Assembly: GCA_022360415.1 (NCBI GenBank)
Contig: JAKSDB010000105.1
Coordinates: forward strand, 1 to 9,201
Length of the DNA stretch: 9,201 nucleotides
Direction: 5' to 3'
Origin: Chlorobiales bacterium
GTDB lineage: Bacteria; Bacteroidota; Chlorobiia; Chlorobiales; Chlorobiaceae
Made by a program: the position numbers and the translations under genes. Under the pieces are notes generated by a model. That model ran no database searches. It was not told where the DNA came from and saw nothing but the letters and a program-made list of their open reading frames with translations. Below are positions 6,237 to 9,201 of the stretch, piece by piece; the first letter of the stretch is position 1; each line of letters begins with the position of its first letter.

Positions 6237-6266
6237 ATAGGAGCCTATCAGTCTCACAGGACCTGT
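6237..6266 (+). repeat. Two short palindromes upstream of ispG
   Basis: ATAGG-AG-CCTAT (6237-6248) and ACAGG-A-CCTGT (6256-6266) are perfect 5-bp inverted repeats with 1-2 base spacers. Their centres are about 18-19 bp apart, close to two helical turns. The loops are too tight for RNA hairpins, so paired protein-binding half-sites are the more natural reading. They lie in the 164-bp ftsB-ispG spacer. Confidence 0.35.
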
Positions 6267-6302
6267 AAAACCTGATTGGCAACAATGTCTTTCCTCTACC
6301 GA

Positions 6303-6318
6303 TCCCGACTTGTCGGGA
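6303..6318 (+). repeat. Perfect 16-bp palindrome overlapping the candidate ispG promoter
   Basis: TCCCGAC-TT-GTCGGGA is a 7-bp perfect inverted repeat with a 2-base centre. Its right half covers the candidate -35 element at 6310-6315. It could be an operator, or one copy of a dispersed palindromic repeat: a related 10-mer occurs inverted at 8428-8437, on the other side of ispG. Confidence 0.5.
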
Positions 6319-6338
6319 CATCAAGCTAAAATTACTAT
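6310..6338 (+). promoter_or_regulatory. Candidate promoter of ispG
   Basis: TTGTCG (6310-6315) and TACTAT (6333-6338) are separated by 17 bases, a good -35/-10 arrangement. Transcription would begin near 6345, almost at the ATG at 6350, giving a leaderless or near-leaderless message. That fits the missing SD. A second possibility is TATAAA at 6221-6226 with no clear -35. Confidence 0.4.
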
Positions 6339-6349
6339 AAGACAGCAGT

Positions 6350-8404
6350 ATGCAGCATTTCCCGATAGCAATGTACCAATACAGCCGGCGACTGACCCAT
6401 GAGGTTGGTTTCGGGCATCTCTCTATCGGTGGCTACCGGCCCATAAGAGTCGAATCGATGACAACGACGCATACCATGGATACGAAGGCGTCTGTTGAGC
6501 AGTGCAGGAGGCTGTGTGAGGCAGGTTGCGAGATTATCCGTTTAACTGTGCCGACTGAAAAAGATGCCGATAGCCTCAGGATTATCCGGGATCAGCTTCG
6601 TCGGGATGGTATAACCACCCCATTGGTCGCCGATATTCACTTTTCCCGCAAAGCCGCCCTCAAAGCGGTGGAATCCGTCGAGAATGTCCGTATCAATCCC
6701 GGTAATTACGCCAACACCCGGAAGTTTTCCAGCGAGGAGTATTCCGTGGAAGAGTTCATGGCGGAATATGAAAAGGTGAGAGCCGATTTTCTTCCCCTGA
6801 TTGCCAAAGCAAAGGAATACGGGGTTTCGATGAGGATCGGTACCAATCATGGTTCGCTTTCAGACCGGATTGTCAGCCGTTACGGAAACACTCCCGAAGG
6901 GATGGTCGAGGCGGCGCTTGAATTTGCGAGAATCTGTGAGGATGAAGGGTATTATGATATTCTCTTCTCGATGAAGTCATCCAATGTCCGGGTGATGATA
7001 CAGGCATACAGGCTGCTTGTGATGAAGGCGGACTTGGAGCTTCGTCACGCGTATCCGCTGCATCTGGGCGTTACGGAAGCAGGGGATGGCGATGAAGGAA
7101 GGATAAAATCAGCAATGGGCATAGGTGCGCTTCTTGAGGATGGTCTTGGTGACACCATACGGGTTTCACTGACCGAGGATCCGGTTAACGAAGTGCCGGT
7201 AGGGTTTGCACTGGTTAAAAAGTATAACGATTTGCAAAAAGTGATGGGCGACAAAGGCCATGTGCCGGTTAAGCAGCTTATTGAAGCTCAGGTTGCAAAA
7301 CCGTCATTTGACATGCCTCCTTTTGAGCCTGTCAGCTATTGCAGGCGAAAAACCATGGAGATCAAAACCGGTCCCGGCGAAATCGGGGGAGAGAGCCTGC
7401 CGATGGTCGAGACGACCGCCAAAGAGTCGCTTGCAAACACAGACCTTTTGCTTGCGGAACTCCGGAGCAGGTTGGCCGTTGAAAATCCCGATGCGATGCT
7501 GCAGTCGGAGCTGGTAACCGTTCCTGTTTCTTCATTGGATGAAGTTCCGGCACTGGAAACGATTGTTCAGAAACTGGGGGCATACGGGAACCGGGTCGGT
7601 GTTGCAGTGAAAGATATTTCGCTTGCTCCGGCGTTTATGGATATTGTCGCCAAGGTGCGTATTGATATCGCAGAGGGTGAGATGATTGATAAGGATGTGC
7701 TTGACAGCCTTGATGACGGGAAGGCTCCGATAGAGTTTTGTTTCAAGCATGAAAAAGCTTCCCTGAAAGTTCCAGGGGATGTTTTGAAAAGGATTGCTCT
7801 AAAGGTGAAGCAGAAAGGGCTGCCGCACATTTTGTTTTCCATTGATTCTACAGATGCTGTTTATGTGTACCGTCATCTTGTTCGCAGTTTCAATGAGGCT
7901 GGTATCAGCTATCCGCTGGTAATCCGGTACCGCACGGGAGATAAAAACCGCCTCGGGACGCTCATTGATTGTGCGGTAGAGAGTGGGACCCTTTTCTGTG
8001 ACGGTATAGGTGACATGCTGGCCTTGCAGACCGGTCTTGCTGAACATGAGGAGATAAGCCTCGCCTTCAACGTACTCCAGGCGGCAAGGGTGCGTATGTC
8101 AAAAACCGAGTTTATTTCCTGCCCTGGTTGTGGAAGGACCTACTTCGATCTTGAAAAAACTGCGGGTGTCATCAAGTCGAGAATGTCCCATCTCAAGGGA
8201 CTGAAAATCGGTATCATGGGCTGCATTGTCAACGGGCCGGGCGAAATGGCGGATGCTGATTTCGGTTATGTCGGTTCGGGTAAAAACGGGGTCAGCCTCT
8301 ATGTGGGAAAAGAGTGTGTCGAGTCGAGCATTCCGGAAGAAGAAGCTGTCGAGAGGCTGGTTGAACTGATCAAGTCGCACGGGCGATGGGTCGATCCCTT
8401 GTAA
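6350..8404 (+). CDS. ispG: 4-hydroxy-3-methylbut-2-enyl diphosphate synthase, long three-domain form
   Basis: IspG (GcpE) reductively opens 2-C-methyl-erythritol 2,4-cyclodiphosphate to HMBPP, the penultimate MEP-pathway step, using a [4Fe-4S] cluster and low-potential electrons. The product supplies bacteriochlorophyll tails, carotenoids and quinones. The 684 residues comprise an N-terminal TIM barrel (about 10-290; IRLTVPTEKDA, VADIHFSR, RINPGN, MRIGTNHGSLSDR, HLGVTEAGDG, IRVSLTEDP), a middle domain absent from E. coli-type IspG (about 290-575), and a C-terminal Fe-S domain. Cluster ligands are Cys591 and Cys594 (CPGC), Cys625 (GCIVNGPGE) and Glu632. The long form is known from Bacteroidota, Chlorobiota, Chlamydiae and plants. 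ATG 6350 is used; ATG 6371 is an alternative. Neither has an SD. It may be read through into the dehydrogenase gene 88 bases downstream, as no clear terminator intervenes. Confidence 0.96.
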   Translation: MQHFPIAMYQYSRRLTHEVGFGHLSIGGYRPIRVESMTTTHTMDTKASVEQCRRLCEAGCEIIRLTVPTEKDADSLRIIRDQLRRDGITTPLVADIHFSRKAALKAVESVENVRINPGNYANTRKFSSEEYSVEEFMAEYEKVRADFLPLIAKAKEYGVSMRIGTNHGSLSDRIVSRYGNTPEGMVEAALEFARICEDEGYYDILFSMKSSNVRVMIQAYRLLVMKADLELRHAYPLHLGVTEAGDGDEGRIKSAMGIGALLEDGLGDTIRVSLTEDPVNEVPVGFALVKKYNDLQKVMGDKGHVPVKQLIEAQVAKPSFDMPPFEPVSYCRRKTMEIKTGPGEIGGESLPMVETTAKESLANTDLLLAELRSRLAVENPDAMLQSELVTVPVSSLDEVPALETIVQKLGAYGNRVGVAVKDISLAPAFMDIVAKVRIDIAEGEMIDKDVLDSLDDGKAPIEFCFKHEKASLKVPGDVLKRIALKVKQKGLPHILFSIDSTDAVYVYRHLVRSFNEAGISYPLVIRYRTGDKNRLGTLIDCAVESGTLFCDGIGDMLALQTGLAEHEEISLAFNVLQAARVRMSKTEFISCPGCGRTYFDLEKTAGVIKSRMSHLKGLKIGIMGCIVNGPGEMADADFGYVGSGKNGVSLYVGKECVESSIPEEEAVERLVELIKSHGRWVDPL

Positions 8405-8427
8405 GCTCAGGGGGGCAGAAGCAGGGG

Positions 8428-8437
8428 TGTCCCGACA
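8428..8437 (-). repeat. Inverted copy of part of the ispG upstream palindrome
   Basis: TGTCCCGACA here is the exact reverse complement of 6311-6320. Together the two copies flank ispG in opposite orientation. Ten bases is short, so chance is possible. Confidence 0.3.
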
Positions 8438-8492
8438 CGTTTCGCCTTTACCGTGAGATAATGATACAGCATAGCTATTAATACTCAACGAT

Positions 8493-9201
8493 ATGTCTTG
8501 TACGTTGATAACAGGTGCTTCTAACGGGATCGGCAGGGAGTTTGCCCGTGAATTTGCGCGACGAAAAAGTGATATGGTGCTTGTTGCCCGTTCGGAAAAC
8601 CTGTTGCAGCAGCTCAGGATGGAGGTCAGTCCTGCAGGCAGCCCGGAAGTTCATATTTGTGCCGAAGACCTGGCAGACCCGGAGAGCCCGCGGAGAATTT
8701 TTGAATACTGTACCAGGAATAAGCTCCAGGTTGGTTTGATAGTCAATTGTGCCGGGTTCGGTTTTGCGGGAGAATATGTTTCGATGCCAATGGACGAGCT
8801 TCAGGAAATGGTCCAGGTAAACAATGCAGCTATGGCTGTGCTTCTGCATTTTTTTATTCCTGATATGATAGCGCAAAAAAAAGGCGGTATCATAAATATC
8901 TCGTCGGTCAGCGGGTTTCAGAGAGTTCCTTTTCTCGGCCTGTACGCGGCAACAAAATCGTTTATCATTACACTGAGCGAATCACTCCATGAGGAGCTGA
9001 GCAGCAGGGGCGTAAGGGTTGTGGTTGTCTGCCCCGGTTACATAGAGACAGGTTTTCACATTCGCGCCCGTCAATACCCGGAGCACAGTCTTCTTCCGGT
9101 TTCCGATCCATCAATAGTCGTGAAAGCGGCGATTAAGGGGCTCTATAAAAACAGGTTACATGTTTTTCCAACATTTCTTGACTTTCTGCTGGTTTTTCTT
9201 C
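8493..9201 (+). CDS. Short-chain dehydrogenase/reductase (SDR family), 3' end outside window
   Basis: This is an NAD(P)-dependent oxidoreductase of the classical SDR family; the substrate is unknown. The window holds 236 residues without a stop. The Rossmann cofactor motif TGASNGIG (7-14) lies at the very N-terminus. The Asp-Leu pair at 59-60 (AEDLAD) and NCAG (85-88) follow. The catalytic set is Asn110/Asn111, Ser138 in ISSVSG, Tyr151 and Lys155 in YAATK. PGYIETGF (181-188) is the usual post-catalytic loop. Arg33 in VARS after the second strand suggests NADP(H) preference. The overall pattern resembles the DltE/YkgA-like group (SDRs of general annotation). ATG 8493 places the glycine motif where expected; no SD is visible. 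It lies 88 bases after ispG on the same strand and could share its transcript, though no functional link to isoprenoid synthesis is evident. Confidence 0.9.
   Translation, partial: MSCTLITGASNGIGREFAREFARRKSDMVLVARSENLLQQLRMEVSPAGSPEVHICAEDLADPESPRRIFEYCTRNKLQVGLIVNCAGFGFAGEYVSMPMDELQEMVQVNNAAMAVLLHFFIPDMIAQKKGGIINISSVSGFQRVPFLGLYAATKSFIITLSESLHEELSSRGVRVVVVCPGYIETGFHIRARQYPEHSLLPVSDPSIVVKAAIKGLYKNRLHVFPTFLDFLLVFL

Noticed and set aside
8515..8739. Plus-strand open frame of 74 residues near the right end
   Set aside because: It overlaps the dehydrogenase gene in another frame. The SDR motifs are all in the frame starting at 8493, which stays open to the window edge.
1..9201. tRNA, rRNA, CRISPR, insertion-sequence ends, prophage or defence genes
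   Set aside because: No cloverleaf-like segment, repeat-spacer array, transposase motif or foreign-looking block was seen. All large frames match core housekeeping or photosynthesis families.

Overview
The window is chromosomal core sequence from a green sulfur bacterium (Chlorobiaceae, probably the Chlorobium/Prosthecochloris group). The basis is the adjacent pair encoding the homodimeric type I reaction-centre core PscA (only its C-terminal end is present) and its Fe-S subunit PscB with the Lys/Ala/Pro-rich N-terminal extension. A PscB of this form is a hallmark of that family. The long three-domain form of IspG fits the Bacteroidota/Chlorobiota lineage. Genus and species cannot be settled from sequence reading alone.

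Layout, left to right. (1) Positions 1-1257 hold the pscA 3' end, a 10-bp hairpin without a U-tract, pscB with a strong Shine-Dalgarno (SD) sequence, and a textbook Rho-independent terminator. (2) 1292-2035 (+) encodes a polyprenol-phosphate mannosyltransferase-like GT2 glycosyltransferase. (3) 2165-4246 (-) encodes an EF-G-like translational GTPase paralogue. It converges on the glycosyltransferase and ends at its own terminator (2098-2141). (4) A 215-bp divergent control region separates it from eno (4462-5775, +). (5) eno is followed closely by a small FtsB/DivIC-type septum protein that has no ATG start before its membrane segment. (6) A 164-bp spacer with three small palindromes and a promoter-like pair precedes the long ispG (6350-8404, +). 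(7) A short-chain dehydrogenase gene (8493 onward, +) runs off the right edge.

Functionally the window combines photochemistry (PscA/PscB reducing ferredoxin), glycolysis/gluconeogenesis (enolase), the MEP isoprenoid pathway (IspG), cell division (FtsB-like), translation (EF-G-like) and lipid-linked sugar transfer. IspG provides the isoprenoid precursors for bacteriochlorophyll tails, carotenoids, quinones and the polyprenyl phosphate that the glycosyltransferase probably uses. No tRNA, rRNA, CRISPR array, insertion sequence or prophage was seen, and no intergenic gap exceeds 300 bp.

I found no convincing undescribed multi-gene system. The points most worth a second look are residue-level and regulatory: PscA substitutions at the photosystem I (PSI) A0 and quinone-contact positions, the unusual second cluster motif and tail of PscB, degenerate G motifs in the EF-G paralogue, the hairpin between pscA and pscB, the start of the ftsB-like gene lying inside a hairpin/T-tract, and the palindrome cluster upstream of ispG.
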